From: Auricularia sp. M13
Taxonomy: Eukaryota > Basidiomycota > Agaricomycetes > Auriculariales > Auriculariaceae
Length of the DNA: 64,000 nucleotides
Direction: 5' to 3'
Assembly (NCBI GenBank): GCA_037042915.1
Contig: CM073200.1
Span: 2,910,832 to 2,974,831, forward strand
Shown here: one piece after another, positions 1-14,440 of the stretch
Numbering within the stretch: position 1 is the stretch's first letter
Layout of the letters: every line of letters begins with the position of its first letter
Program-made: the position numbers and the translations under genes
The notes under the pieces: generated by a model
What the model was told of the DNA's origin: nothing
The model's input: the letters and a program-made list of their open reading frames with translations, nothing else
The model's database searches: none

Positions 1-760
1 GGAGGAAGCTCGTGTCCTCAATACCGCGGAGGTCGAGGGAGACCAGGTTTGGGAAGCAGCGAAAGAAATTCTCCTGGTCCTCCTCGTCCCGCGAGAGGTA
101 GCAGCAGAGCGTTGTCAATGCGCGTAGCGGGCTGCATGAACCCAACAAACATAAAGTTGGAGCGACCAGGTGGCGGAGATTGGGCAAGAGATGTGACCCC
201 CAGTCGGAGGGTACTTCAAACTCTTCGTCTGGACTGAGGTAGTCGACGCAGCTGAAGGATATCAAGTTTGGTAATGGGATCGAATGTCGATTCGATAGTT
301 TGAATAACCAAAGAGGCCCGTCATACTCCTGTATCCTGCCAATATTTGGGTGAAGAACTGCAACCATGCGCGCCTCGTATTCGTCATAGTCACCGTAGCA
401 TGCGGGGGGCAATTGAAGACGGAACAGCAGAGGATCAGAACGCTGCAACATAGTCGCGAGTTGGTCAACCGCTCTTTCTTGGTGAAGTGGGCTGCGATAA
501 TCGCAGCAAAAGAAACCCGTCCAAAGTTGGCGGTCTTGGAGAGCAAGTGCACGCCACGAACGTGAAATGTGGCTTGCTCGAATGCGAGTTTCGGCGTCAG
601 CAGCGCGCAGACATTCCGTCAACAGTTCTAGCGGTAACCGTTGGATCATAGCCTTCGAGGTAGACCTGTTCCATGCCTCCAAGGAATCCGCGCAAGCCTT
701 ACGCGCTATCGAGAGAACGGCGCAGTTGAACTCCTCGACGTGCTGCAAACTTGGAGGCAT
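1..760 (-). CDS. F-box protein, 3' part cut by window edge
   Basis: An uninterrupted minus-strand frame runs from an ATG at 758-760 to the left edge of the window, so the C-terminus is missing. About 45 residues in is an F-box-like segment (MIQRLPLELLTECL, then an SRSWRALALQ stretch), followed by leucine-rich text (PNLRHLVAPTLCLL, FPNLVSLDLRG) typical of the expanded F-box/LRR families of Agaricomycetes. Such proteins are substrate adaptors of SCF ubiquitin ligases; the substrate is unknown. An upstream in-frame TAA limits the start; a second ATG at about 650 just before the F-box is an alternative start. Seen: frame, motif and LRR-like spacing. Inferred: function. It is the left neighbour of POLD4 and lies on the same strand. 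Confidence 0.75.
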   Translation of the reverse strand, partial: MPPSLQHVEEFNCAVLSIARKACADSLEAWNRSTSKAMIQRLPLELLTECLRAADAETRIRASHISRSWRALALQDRQLWTGFFCCDYRSPLHQERAVDQLATMLQRSDPLLFRLQLPPACYGDYDEYEARMVAVLHPNIGRIQEYDGPLWLFKLSNRHSIPLPNLISFSCVDYLSPDEEFEVPSDWGSHLLPNLRHLVAPTLCLLGSCSPLRALTTLCCYLSRDEEDQENFFRCFPNLVSLDLRGIEDTSFL

Positions 761-1267
761 CAATACGCAATACGGCGCACAAGAACGTATGGCGTGGCGC
801 ACGATTGAGCAGACGCGTTAAGGTCGTCTACAACACCGCGTACGAAGTCATAGATTCTGGACTGGACCTGTTCTGCCAGGATCATCCTGGTGGCGGGTGC
901 GGAGAAGAACAGATTTAGAAGCAAGTCAAAGCACGACAAACAAACAAAAAATTGGGCAGGACCCGCACCTCAGTCGAATCCTGTTACTGACGAATGGAAT
1001 TCACAATTCTGCACTGCTGGCAAGAGGAGGAACGAAACGAGCAATGTGTGACTAAACCGTGCGCCTGAAGCCCAAGTCCTACAGATTTCCAGACATACGC
1101 GCTCGATGGTAACATGTATCCACACAAGGTAACAGGACATGGTGTTGTATTGAGTACTAGCGTTGCGACAGACGAGAATGAGTACATGATACATGGGAGA
1201 GCGACATGCGACGTTGACTAGAAAGCAAGACGATGACTGAACAATGTGCTATGTTCTGGCAGACAAA
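761..1267. other. intergenic, no gene seen
   Basis: About 0.5 kb between the F-box start and the POLD4 stop. Only short overlapping frames without motifs occur. It should hold the F-box promoter and the POLD4 3' UTR. Confidence 0.5.
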
Positions 1268-1908
1268 TCAGACCTCGCCGTGGAAGCAAGACTGCGATAG
1301 ACGAGACTCTTCCTGACCCTGACGAGTCAACAAAATATCGCGAATCTGTAAACGCGGTGTTGGTGAGTCAGACAGACACACACACAGTAGCATACCTCTG
1401 GCGGAGGGTTGAGCCCCATGGCGTGCGCGCGCTCCCAACGCTGAAGGCGGGGCATGCCCACACAGGGACCATACTCGTGCGAATTGTCGAACACACGGAG
1501 TATGTAGTCGAACTTGTCTTGGCCTTCGCCATGAACTGCGGCAAAATCTGAGCACGCGTACACGGTAAATAACAAGAAAAAAAAGGACACACTGGGCTTG
1601 AGGTGGTTGTTCTTCCCACGCGCCCATTGCATCGGCTTCGTCCACCGCTTGTCGTTGGGTTTCAATTCCTCGACGACAGCGGGTTCACGGCGCTCCTCAA
1701 CAGCGGGCGTCTTGGGCACGTCCGCATCATCGTCACCGTCGACGCTGGCCGCCTCCGACACGGACACAGAGGCGACGGAGGACGTCCTGCTGGCAGTCCG
1801 CTTGTCTTTGGTCTTGCTGAAGGCCGACGACTTCTGGGGCGCAAAGCCGAGCGTGCTCTGCTTCATGGCGCTGCTGCCTGTCTTCTTGGTCGATTTCGAA
1901 GTAGTCAT
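1268..1908 (-). CDS. POLD4: DNA polymerase delta subunit 4 (p12/Cdm1 family)
   Basis: Three exons (1268-1345, 1396-1547, 1593-1908) join to 181 residues with GT-AG introns of 50 and 45 bp. Near the N-terminus lies a PIP-box-like KQSTLGFAP motif for PCNA binding, followed by a Ser/Thr/Asp-rich linker. The C-terminal half carries the family block FDNSHEYGPCVGMPRLQRW and GLNPPPEIRDILL, and ends with FHGEV. The family is the small accessory subunit that stabilises the nuclear replicative polymerase delta. The second intron falls exactly inside the conserved PPPE/IRDIL stretch, which is why the unspliced frame seems to lose the domain end. No frameshift is needed. Confidence 0.93.
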
Positions 1909-2137
1909 TTGGCTGGTAAACTTGGTGAAGATGCAATGGGGTCCAAAGGTTCAAAAGTGTTCTGAAGAAGGCGGAAAGCGGGGTTTTAATCTAGACCGCG
2001 TCGATCTTGTCCGAACAGATAAATTTCCAGGCACCTTGCCACAAGCCAACACCCTGGCCAACCAAGAAGCGATTCAACTCGTATCATAGCTACCGTCGGG
2101 ACATAGTACATGTATATGTGTCAGCGTCCGTGAGTAA

Positions 2138-4961
<2,824 letters not shown>

Positions 4962-5720
4962 GGATGCTGATGCTGTGTGGTCGTGGTACGCGGAAGAGTG
5001 GTATGGAAAGGGTCACTGTTTGCTGCTCACGCTGTGTGAAGCCATGCTCCGCAAGGTCCGGGCTGCCACAGGTGTCACATGGGGAGCCAATACCGTATCA
5101 CGGCGAACGCGCGCTAGCTCGACGGAATCCAAGGCCAACGCAGCCGTGGGATGTGCAAGCACGGATTGGGGCCCGACTTCGAATTGCTCGTGCCCGACGA
5201 ATTGCCTTTCGTAGCAACCGTGCGGAAGCAGCGGCGAGATGATACGGCTACTGTCGCAACTGGCTGCACGACCTTTCGCAGCATGTGCGGTACCAGAACC
5301 CGTGAGGTAAACTTGACAAACAGTGCACCTCACAGCGGATTGACATTGGCAGGCCTGGGCGTCAGCTTGAGCGCCTGCGACAACCTCGTGTGCGTATTGC
5401 TCTGTACAGTCGAAGCCCTTTTTAACTCATAGTATTTGGGACGACCCAAAAGCTATGGGTTGTAGGAAGTATGGCCTAAGAGGGCGCGTATTTGTATGCA
5501 AATCTCTATTCCGGAGGCAGCCAAACACTCTGGCCGGCTATGGGTTATGGGCGAAGAGGGCTATGGGTTATAAGGGCTTCGACTGTATTGTACTGTTACT
5601 TACATCGTCGCGCTGCATGTGGGGGATCGACAGGCTCGGGATTCCGGCGCCGATGTACCGACCTGGCGCAGAAATGACGCCCCGGAGTATGGCGGTCCGA
5701 ATATACACGTCTCTTGCACC
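4962..5720. promoter_or_regulatory. shared promoter region of monooxygenase and ADH
   Basis: 759 bp between the two divergent starts. Three direct copies of GCTATGGGTT lie at 5452-5461, 5537-5546 and 5560-5569, the last two only 23 bp apart. They could be a regulator site but this is inference. No credible coding frame is present. Confidence 0.4.
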
Positions 5721-7316
5721 ATGTCAATCCCAAAGACAATGCGAGCAGCTCGTGTTGTGCGTCAAGTTTCAGACCTTTTGGGCAGCGCTTGACGGCTTGA
5801 AGCTCGAGCCAGGCACCCCTTACAAAATCCAGGAGATCCCTGTTCCACAGATTGCTGAGCCGCACCAACTTCTCCTGAAAACTGGCGCCGCGGGTTTCTG
5901 CCACACAGGTATAGTATTGGCGCTCAGGAAAGCAAGGTACCCTTGCCTTGAGCGCTAACCTTCATATAGACACTATGGTCCGAAGGGGCGAAGGTCATTA
6001 CAACGTCCACCCAATCACAGGTCAGTCTGGAAGCCATTATTGTTCAGCAATACTCCCTTAATATTCCTCTTCTCCAGGCTCGCATGAACCTGCCGGCACG
6101 ATTGTTGCGCTCGGAGAAGCCGCCGTCCAGCAGGGATGGGCAGTCGGCCAACGAGTCGTCGCCATGACCAACATCGGATATTGTGGTTCGTCCTCTCCTA
6201 ATGCCGTCAATTTTCTCTCATTTTCCGACAGAAAAGTGCCCCGATTGCATGAGTGGACGCGACAATCACTGCCCTGTAATGAAGTGGGTTGGTCTCTCCT
6301 GCGATGGCGCCTTTGCGGACTATATTCTCGTCGGTGCGTCTGGCTGTGACATTTTCTGACCCTGCCATCTCCGGATCCCTCATTGATAAGTCCCATAGAC
6401 TGTCGAGCATCCGCTCACGTACCTGATGACATGCCATTCTCGTATGCAGCACCACTTGCATGCGCGGGAGCAACCATCCACTCGGCCATCCTCACGGCAA
6501 ACCTCCCCGCCGGCAGCGTGCTCGGAATCGTCGGTCTTGGCGGGCTGGGGCACATCGGCGTACAATTGGGGACGCTCATGGGTTACAAAGTCGTCGGCGT
6601 CGACGCGCGGGAGGCGCCTCTCGAACTCGCGAAGAGCCTCAAGTTCCCGCCCACTCTGCTCATAAACTCCAAAGAGAGCGCCAACGCCGTGCAGCGTATC
6701 AAAGACCTAGTGCCAAGAAAAGAGTTCCCTGGTAAATGCGCGTGTCATTGCGGTCCCCCCCAGTGCTGAGGAATTTCGTAGGCTGTGATGCGGTGATCGT
6801 GGCTACAGACGCCGTGCCCGCCTTCGAATTCGGCATCAAGATACTGGCCAAACATGGCACACTGGTCATGGTGCGTGGAGCACGTCGTTCCGTCCGCCGC
6901 TGGCGCTGACCCTGTGCGCGCGTAGGTTGGCCAGCCCGGCACGCCGGTGCCCATTACGTGAGGACACGCAATGCCCGTGGCCGTCGCACTCGGAGCTCAT
7001 CATTGCCACAGCTATGCAGACATTATTTTCAGAGATATTACGGTGCGTGCGTGCTGAACGGCGTACAGTGTACTTGACGACGCGTTTTCAGGTCAAGGGC
7101 AGCGTGCTCTCCACGCAGGAAAACTTCAGAAAGCTTGTGCGCCTGGTCACGCAACAGCGCATTGACATCCATGTCCGATTTTGTACTGACGTTCCTGCCA
7201 TGCGAGACTGACCTTTGTCGCAGACCAAGACATACAAACTGGACGACATCATGCAGATGGTGCATGATCAGGAGGACGTAGGCATGAAGGGCAAGTTTGT
7301 GATTGCATTCGAGTGA
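5721..7316 (+). CDS. zinc-dependent alcohol dehydrogenase
   Basis: Eleven exons (5721-5765, 5809-5908, 5970-6020, 6078-6185, 6232-6333, 6399-6731, 6782-6870, 6926-6957, 7012-7042, 7092-7172, 7224-7316) give 354 residues, the usual size of medium-chain ADH. Seen in order: catalytic zinc ligands in GFCHTDT and GSHEPAGT, the structural zinc lobe CEKCPDCMSGRDNHC, a proton-relay and cofactor region with APLACAGATIH, the Rossmann glycine motif GLGGLGHIGVQ, and VDAREAPLELAK. The family oxidises or reduces alcohols and aldehydes with NAD(P). All splice phases agree. It is transcribed away from the aromatic monooxygenase. Its 3' half (from exon 6 on) is nearly identical to an inverted copy at 53.87-55.11 kb. 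Confidence 0.93.
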
Positions 7317-7781
7317 GGTGTGTCAATCAACGAAACGATTATCTTTCGAGGACAAGTCTCCAAGGGAGCTACACTTTCCGAGACAACTCGTTTTGTGACG
7401 TCTCAGTTGAATTCGGTTGAAATGCGCGGTCTCTGCAGGGTTATGATGCATCTGGAACTGATGGTGTGGGGCAATGCATGGCTGTGAGACAGTAACAACG
7501 ACCGTAGGAGTGAGAGAGCGCTGATTTGAGAGGGAGAGAGAAAGAGTCGGAACTGGGCGGCAGTGCATATCATACGCAGTGACGGCCGGCCCTGTGTACT
7601 GCATCTGGTGGATGCCATGTCTGTCCACAGCGCGAGCTGGACCAACATATCGACGCCCGAGTCAGGACCCGCCTCTTCGCGCTCCTGGGTCATGCTCCCG
7701 CACGCTGCTGCACGCGACTCGGACGGGCCCCCGACGCCGGGCCCGTCGTCGCAGCCGGGGCCGTCGCGCCAGGCGATGTAG
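6532..7781 (+). repeat. inverted segmental duplication, copy 1
   Basis: This stretch, from inside ADH exon 6 through the 3' UTR and into a fragment of RhoGEF exon 1, matches the reverse complement of 53867-55106 nearly base for base. Differences noticed: a few substitutions, nine bases missing from copy 2 in the glycine motif, and a C-run of five here against four there. Homology ends exactly at the left terminus of the candidate transposon. Confidence 0.9.
7563..7781 (+). pseudogene. truncated copy of RhoGEF 5' coding region
   Basis: An ATG-led frame here reads through SDGPPTPGPSSQPGPSRQ and stops at a TAG at 7779-7781 beside the inverted terminus. At 53.87-54.08 kb the same DNA leads directly into the first exon of the RhoGEF gene, in the frame read here, so this is a fragment of that gene's N-terminus. 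The five-C run at 7728-7732 keeps the frame; the RhoGEF locus has four. Confidence 0.65.
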
Positions 7782-7803
7782 CCTAAGGCATCACTTTCTG
7801 GGG
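7782..7803 (+). repeat. left terminal inverted repeat (candidate)
   Basis: 22 bp, CCTAAGG plus CACTTTCTGGGG separated by three bases; pairs with 21668-21689. Followed to about 7917 by five or more GGCCCC/GGGTACCC blocks, and at 8001-8013 by a run of 13 C. Confidence 0.6.
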
Positions 7804-8082
7804 AGAGGCCCCTCACTACTCGGTGGCCCCTTCAAGCTGGGGCCCACATATGAGGGTACCCGATATTGAGGGCCCCAAGTACAAGGTGTACCCAATACTT
7901 GGGGGGCCCCACATTCGCGCACCTCACTGTCGTGAAGCCCCATCTTGAGCCCGCCGGACGCGGAACCAGAGCCCTTGTACTTACATGCCGGAACCAAAGA
8001 CCCCCCCCCCCCCGCCGCGCAAAGTCTACTGAAAAAAGTACCTATCGTAAATACATTTTCTGGTAGGATCGGAAAACTAAGT

Positions 8083-11000
8083 CTAAGAGCCCGATTTTCG
8101 TTCGGCAGAGAGACGGCACTCCCGGTTCCAAATTGCAAAGTAGGACTGCGTAAACAAGATTGCGTGGCGCTGAGTCATATAGCTGAGCGGGCGACGGATT
8201 CTGAGGAGACCTCGATTACCACACTCTGCGGCGCTGCAGTTCACCGGGCGAGTTCGGGGTCGTTCCTGTAGCTGCTGATCTTGCAACACTTCGAACAACG
8301 AGTATGGCCCTTGCCGTGAAATCCGTCGATAACAAATCGGGTGTTCTTGAAGAACTTCGGCTCGCGGAGCATGCAGTAATGAGCCAATGCGCACGCGAAA
8401 TCGTAGACAACGGTCTTCGGTGGAGTAGCCCATCGAGTAAAGAGCGCCGAGAACACGTCGTTGCGCCCTTCGCCGGATGGAATGCAGTGGAACCCGAGGC
8501 ATACGAGGTGCGGACACCACGCGGCCATGATGCCGCCAGTCTGGCCCTCGATGCCGTACGCTTCGAAATACTTGGAGCACCCTATACCGCCCGCGCCAGT
8601 GTCCGTGATAACAGACCTGTCGACCTTCTTGTCGCCAGGTAGATGAGGATACTCTGGGCGAAGGCGAACCTGCGGACGGCCATAGAAGCAGCCTGTCTAC
8701 GACGAATGAGTGTCATTCTCGTGACCGAGAGCACGAACGTACCTCCTCCCAACAATCTTCCCCCTCGACAGGTACGGCCGATTCGAAATCATGATCGCTG
8801 AGGCTGGCAGATACACGCATTGCCCGTCCGCGAACAAATTGAACAAGGCCACGAAGAGACGCGGAATACGAGCCCGATTCCCGCCACTCCTGCTGGGCGA
8901 CGGCACCGAGCGCGGGCACAGCGCGACAAAGAACATCGGCGGCGATGGCCTCATTCTTCTCGAGACTCAGCAAGGCAACCCACGTCGGCGCGGGGGCAAA
9001 CAGTAACACAGATTCGTACGCAAGGACCTGCGCCCCGTGTTAGACGCAGACCGTAGGAGCAAAATACGACATACGACATACCTGATTCAACAACTCGAGA
9101 TACGGCTTGCGACGGTCCTCGTCTGGTTGTAATTCGGCGTTACGAAAACCTCGAACAGCGCACCCAACGACCAGTGGACGAGGCTCAACTCCTTCGCGAT
9201 AGCAGGCAGACTCGCGCGCATCGCGCGATCCGCCAAATCGCGTTTCGAGACCCGCACATCAGTTGCACGGGCAGCGCCAACACCGTCCGCATCCGCATCG
9301 GGGACAGCCCGCCCACTGTCGTCGTCGTCGGGATCGTATGCTATCCCGTCCATGGCCGAGGAGTTGGTCTTGGTCAGGCCCTGGCGCCAGCGTACCGCCC
9401 TCTGGCCGCGCTGGCGAGCGAGACCCCACACAGCTGATACAGACTCGATTGGCGGTCTAACAGTATGACGAACAGGTGCTCCGGGAGAATGGTCGTCGGC
9501 GGCGTCATCGTCACTGTGCAATGTTTCTTGTTGAAGCCTGCAGTGACACCATCGAAGATGACCGTCGCGGGATCGGGACCACACGTTGTACAGAGGAAGC
9601 TGTCCCCTAGTTGCTGGATGCGGCGGAAAGAGAACCACGCCTTACGGAAAGAGTCGTCAGAAACGAATGCCACCGGGCTCTGCTGCTCGATGTAGGAACG
9701 CGCGATGACAGTGGCGTGCGCATGGAACGGAAACTCGTGAGCCGTGAACGACGATGTGAAGCCGTTCAGCAGTTCGTGAGTATAGATGCTGTGGTTGTTG
9801 AAGTTGAACAAGCCCAGCTCCTGCAAGTCGGGACCAGCAAAGACACGAGTGCGCGGACAAGACGAACAGTCCTGAACCTCTATGCGAGTCTTCCAGGCAC
9901 GTTGAGATCCATATACCGTGCACGGCATGGTGCGCACAGACGCACTCCTCGGACCAACAGATCCACAGCAACATCGCGCCTCGCCCGTGATGACGAGGAT
10001 ATCCGGTATAGGAGACACCAGAGCAAAGGTCGGCGCGGTGTCGCTCGGTAGTCGACACCAAGCAGGGGGACCGACAGGCAAGCCCGAGATGCTGCGTTCC
10101 TCGAGCTTCTCTTCGCCACTGCGCGCATTGACTGCGCTCGTCGTCAACACTTTGATGCCCAGACAAAGATAAGACGTACTTTTCTGACGCTCAGCCTGGA
10201 TCGACTGCTCGACAACCTGCTCCTCCGTGAGCGGTGCTTCGCCCACTCCAGCCGGTGTTCCTGGGATTTCATCTGCGGCGTGGGCCTGCTCTCCAGCTCG
10301 AACCCAACGGCGAATCCTGCCAATATGTTGGCAATTGGTGGACCGGTCGCGGCTGCACGCCCAAGCACCTGAATCGCAAGATGGACCGACGAGCGTAACG
10401 ATCGCCGGAGGTCCGTCCTTTGATATCATAGCGAAGGTTCTTTGAGGTTGACCGCTGTCCGACTCGGCACAGGTCTCGAGCGGCACGAAGTCACAATCAT
10501 CTGCGTCGAAACTATTTAGCATGAACACCTCTCGATCAACTCCAGGACGCTCACGTTGTTCGCACAGCACCGCGAATGGTGGAGGCTCCGAGTCCGTTAC
10601 GACACGGGTATGCACGCACGCACTTCCGGCTTTGAAGTCAGGGCAGGTGCAGTAGTGCTTGACGGTACCGTCCAGCTCGTTCGGCTTGTACGACGACCCA
10701 GCCATGTATGCCGGGATGGACGTGACATTTATTGAAGTCGTAAATTTGAGCCACCCAGAATTTCCGGTCCAGCTGCACGAAGACCACAGCTTGCTCGTCT
10801 ACCAAGTCACGATACATGGGATAGAGATCGTTGACGGGCACACGCGACGCGGACGGGACCACTCTGCGCACAGTGGGACGTGGCGATCCCTGAGGAGCAG
10901 CGTCGTGTAGCATTCCCATAGCACGACCTTTAACGGGAGACGTTGGCACCTCCTGCGCATGGTCCACTCCAGCTGCCGCCGTCAGCGGCACCTGAGATGG

Positions 11001-11135
11001 CCTGCTCGACCCTGCTGCAGGTGCCCGAGCCTTCTTACTGGCACTCTGTGCCAGCAAAATTTCATTCTCTTCGTCTTCTTCTATCACACGTCTTTTTTTT
11101 CCACGACCTCTGGGCGGCGGGGCGTCACGGAACAT
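8083..11135 (-). pseudogene. KDZ transposase-like gene, frameshifted
   Basis: Minus-strand pieces line up with the KDZ-associated cysteine-cluster proteins of Agaricomycetes. From the N-terminus (ATG at 11133-11135): a basic Ser-rich leader, a SWIM-like HYCTCPDFKAGSACVH knuckle, a second cysteine block (CCCGS, CSSCPRTR), the family stretch LGLFNFNNHSIYTHELLNG with FVSDDSFRKAWFSF, and the RNase-H-like core TGGIMAAWCPHLVCLGFHC, EGRNDVFSALF, VVYDFACALAHYCM and FVIDGFHGKGH. One clear intron lies near 9020-9080 and another near 8700-8750. Single-base losses at about 9143 and 8244-8248 break the core and the NCSAAECGN continuation, and another frame change lies near 10735, so it is probably inactive. 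A transposase role is inferred from the family. Confidence 0.75.
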
Positions 11136-11150
11136 GGGGCCCAGCACTAC

Positions 11151-11216
11151 ACGGTCACAATCGTGAAAGCGTGTTGGCCAAGCTCCAGTGCCCGACGGTC
11201 ACAATCGTGAAAGCGT
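11151..11216. repeat. 22-bp direct repeat upstream of transposase-like gene
   Basis: Two exact copies, 11151-11172 and 11195-11216 (core GGTCACAATCGTGAAAGCGT), begin 16 bp upstream of the ATG of the KDZ-like gene, period 44 bp. Confidence 0.8.
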
Positions 11217-12366
11217 CGGGCAGCGAGTGGAGGACGCGGGACAGAAGCGCGGCTAGAAAAAAAAATAGTCAATGAGCAAGTCCGGGCGCGACGACGCGCG
11301 CCCGGACGTCAACGAGTGGACTCACCTGGAGGCCACGGCGGTCTAGACGACCAGCCAGTCAGCGCGCACGAACAGAAATAAAAGGAAAAGGAAAAGAAAA
11401 CGCACTTGGTGGTCGTCGTCGTCGACGACGACGATGACGTGCGGCCCTGCGCTGGTGGAAGCGCGCGGTGTGGGAAGAAGGAAAGAGTGTGGCGGGACTT
11501 GGAACACCGCTCGCGCTCAAGTCCGTTTCAAAGTCCGCAGCAGGCAATAGCCGGCGGCGGGGTTCCAAATGCCCCCCACCTCTCTCTCTCCGCCGCCCGC
11601 CTTCACGACTGTGACCGGGCAGCAGCGAGTACCGCGCCGCGCATTTGCACGATTGTGCCTGCGTGGTAGGTGCTCGTGAGGGGGGAGGGGTCACACCTAA
11701 TGATTTTGTAAAGCGCGGCTCCGGCCCAGCGCCCATCTCTAGATACGTCGTCGCCCACAGTGTGCTCAGTGTTCGTGTGTTTTTTTTGCCCGGTGCATAT
11801 CTTGGTCAGTGTGTTTCTTGTCGTCAAATCCTGCCTGCCAGTGTTCTTCCCTCCTCTCCTCGCCGTCCACGCCAACTCTCTGTCGCCTTCCTCTCTCGCT
11901 CGTCGTCCTGCTCGTCGCACCCTCTCATCCGCCGCTCTCCACCGCTCTTCTTCGCTTTGCTAACTATTTGTATCCTGTGTTTTGTTGTCTGCGCTTGAAC
12001 GTTGGTTTTTTTCTCTGGGTCTTGAACTTCGTCTGGTGTGATAAAAACAATTACCCAAAGGTGAGGTCGCGTGAGAAAAATGAGAAAATCTTTTTTTAAG
12101 TTGTATCTGTTTCAGTGTCTATCTCCTGCTGGGCGTTACAGGCCGTGCTCGCCGCCTCAAGTAAGGGGCGTCGAGGACGGTCGTGGACGAATGCACGTCG
12201 CCGTGAACCCGAAAGGTGTGTACTTCGTCTTCTGCGTTGAAGTGAATTAAGGAGTCGAGCACAGCAGTAGTCTAAATTATTGGCCGCGCTCGTCGCCCAG
12301 AACCGTGGCGCCGTGGACGGCCGTGACAAAGACGAGGCCCGAACTACAATGAAGACCAGTACTGCT
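11217..12366. other. gene-poor spacer inside the element
   Basis: No recognisable gene. A perfect 22-bp palindrome of GTC/GAC repeats lies at 11413-11434, and 11820-11960 is strongly pyrimidine rich on the plus strand. Short frames on both strands carry no motifs. Confidence 0.4.
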
Positions 12367-13660
12367 CTACTTTCCAGGCAGGTACTTCGCCTCCATCATG
12401 TGGAGCCGCGCGCGAAGCATCACATTCGCCTCGTTCAACTTCTCGTTCCTCTCCTTGACGTCGGCGTTCTCCTTGCGCAGCGCGTGCACCTCCTCCTCGT
12501 AGGCCTTGTTTTTCTTCTCCACCTCCTTCGTGTATTGCTCACGGAATGGCCTCAGTTTCTCCATGATGGTCGTCCTCACCTCTCCAATCAGCTCCGGCAC
12601 GTCACTCTCAACCTGCTCGGAGTGCCACGTGCGCATAATACCAGAGCCTGTGCGTGGAAGGAAAACGCAAATTGCCCAGCCGTTGGCACGAGAGGCGAGC
12701 GTATCGGCCTTCTGCGCCACGGCCTGGAACATACGAGGGATGCGCTTCGCCTTCTCTGCTTGTGTCGGGTATTTGGCCTTGCGAAGGATGTTGCGCTCGA
12801 GATCTGGCCCATGTGAGTGAGGGAAGTACAAAAGTCAGGATTAATACTCACCGAGGGGCAGAATGCCGCGCGGTTGCCTTCCACCCGTTCTTCAGGCGAT
12901 ACGTTGGACGCTTGGGCTTGCTCACGGGCTTCTTGGACTTGTCGGTGTCGGCTTTGATCGTCGCAGTGTCGGGCTCCGTTGGTGTGCCGTTCGTCGCGTC
13001 GTGGGGAATGTCGACATCCATGTCTTGCGTGTCGCATCCGTGAGGTGCCTCGGTGGCCGTGGCGGGCGCGTTGTCCTGCTCGTCGGCGACCTTCAGGCCC
13101 TCCTCATCCTCGTCATCACTGTCGTGGGCAATGTCGGCGGGCAGAAAGTCTTGAAGAGTCTTGCCGTCGGGAGCTCAAGGCCGGCGGCTTCGAGTGCGGC
13201 CATGATTTGCTCGGCATCGACCTCACCGTCGTTCTCGTCGATGGCGAGTCCGACTTCGCGATCGATGCGCTGTGACTGGATGTCGGTATGGGCAGCGAGC
13301 ACCGTCTCCTCAATCGCAGCCGCCTTGGCAGCGAGGGCCGATGGCCCGTTCTTTCCGTTCTGCGACTTGTCAGCTCGCGTTTCATACGTCTTCAACGTTC
13401 GGGAACGTACTGCACATGCCGTGGCTGCGTGTCCCTTCATGGGCGCGCCGCAACTCTTGCACTTGGGTGATTTGCGGACAGACGGCGGCTTTGTGGGAGC
13501 GGTCGTGTCGGTCGTGCCAGTCGAGGTGCGCGTGCTGCGCGTGCCGTGCGCTTTGTGCGACGGCTGCGGCGGAGCATTCTCCTCTGAGACCCAGGTGAGC
13601 AGGCACGGCGTTCACAGACGAACGAGACGACGACTGACTGTTCTTCTTGCTGCGGGCCAT
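12367..13660 (-). CDS. unknown zinc-knuckle/coiled-coil protein (frame breaks)
   Basis: I do not recognise the family. From the ATG at 13658-13660 the frame starts MARSKKNSQSSSRSS, then carries a Pro/Thr-rich region and a small zinc-binding motif KCKSCGAPMKGHAATACA, an Asp/Glu-rich acidic part, a KPKRPTYRLKNGWKA basic stretch, and ends in a clear coiled coil (KEVEKKNKAYEEEVHALRKE onward) with stop at 12367. A segment just before the coiled coil (RIPRMFQAVAQKADTLASRA) faintly recalls a MADS-type DNA contact helix; this is weak. The reading frame changes near 13590 and 13170, each explained by loss of one base in a C run, and near 12845 at an intron. Either a decaying gene or sequence error. 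It sits inside the candidate transposon. Confidence 0.5.
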
Positions 13661-14440
13661 GCGGTTGCAGTCGAAGCCGAGGGAATTGGGAAGACTGTTG
13701 AGGGCGTTCCAGTGAGTATTCTGGGGCCCCTTATAATGCACTGGGCCATGTAGACGCCCGTCGGCGTAGTGTCTGGCCCCGTTCGGGAAGAAGTTGGCAT
13801 GAGTCTTCTGCGAGTGATTGGCGTCGAGGCTTCTCGAGTGATAGGCGTTAGAGATTCTGCTTGAAGACTTGGCGCTTCGAGAGCCTGGCCGTCATGCTCC
13901 TGTTCCAATGTGCAATGGGAACTTCAGCTGATCCACGCACCGGCGCAGGGTCTGCAGTTATGTGTTTGCATAAACTGGCCACCTGGAGGACATTGAGTTA
14001 ATGCCCATGTAAGCTAAGTCTGTTCCCAAGTGGTGATGGGCACTTACGTTGTGTTGTACAGCCCTCGTCTGACAGCCGTGTGAATTCTTCGCATGATGCG
14101 GGTGGGAAGCGCACAGACTGGAGGACTGCTCACCCAGGCGTTTGAGCTGGACTGTGCCCTCGCTATTCGTAGTCTGTTGTCGCGCCGATGCATTGTCCTC
14201 GTTGTGTCAGACTTGGTATGCATGTTCCGTATCGAGGTGTGGCAATTGTCGACTGACACCTTCGCAGTCATTCGATCATGGCTGTGTTCTTCGCTCGCGT
14301 GCTGAACCACTTTCACACATGCACATGGTCAGCATGTCTGACGATGCGCAATCCCAGATTATACGGATATCCTATTGCCTCGTAGGCAGGAACGCGTCTC
14401 GTCTGTCGAATCCTCTCAGCCCAGTCTCGTCAAGCCTCCA
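13661..14440. promoter_or_regulatory. divergent promoter region of two cargo genes
   Basis: Lies between the minus-strand coiled-coil gene and the plus-strand zinc-ribbon gene. A GGGGCCCC block at about 13731 resembles the blocks near the element ends. An alternative start of the plus gene, ATG at 14334 with a 38-bp intron, would shorten the region. Confidence 0.35.
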
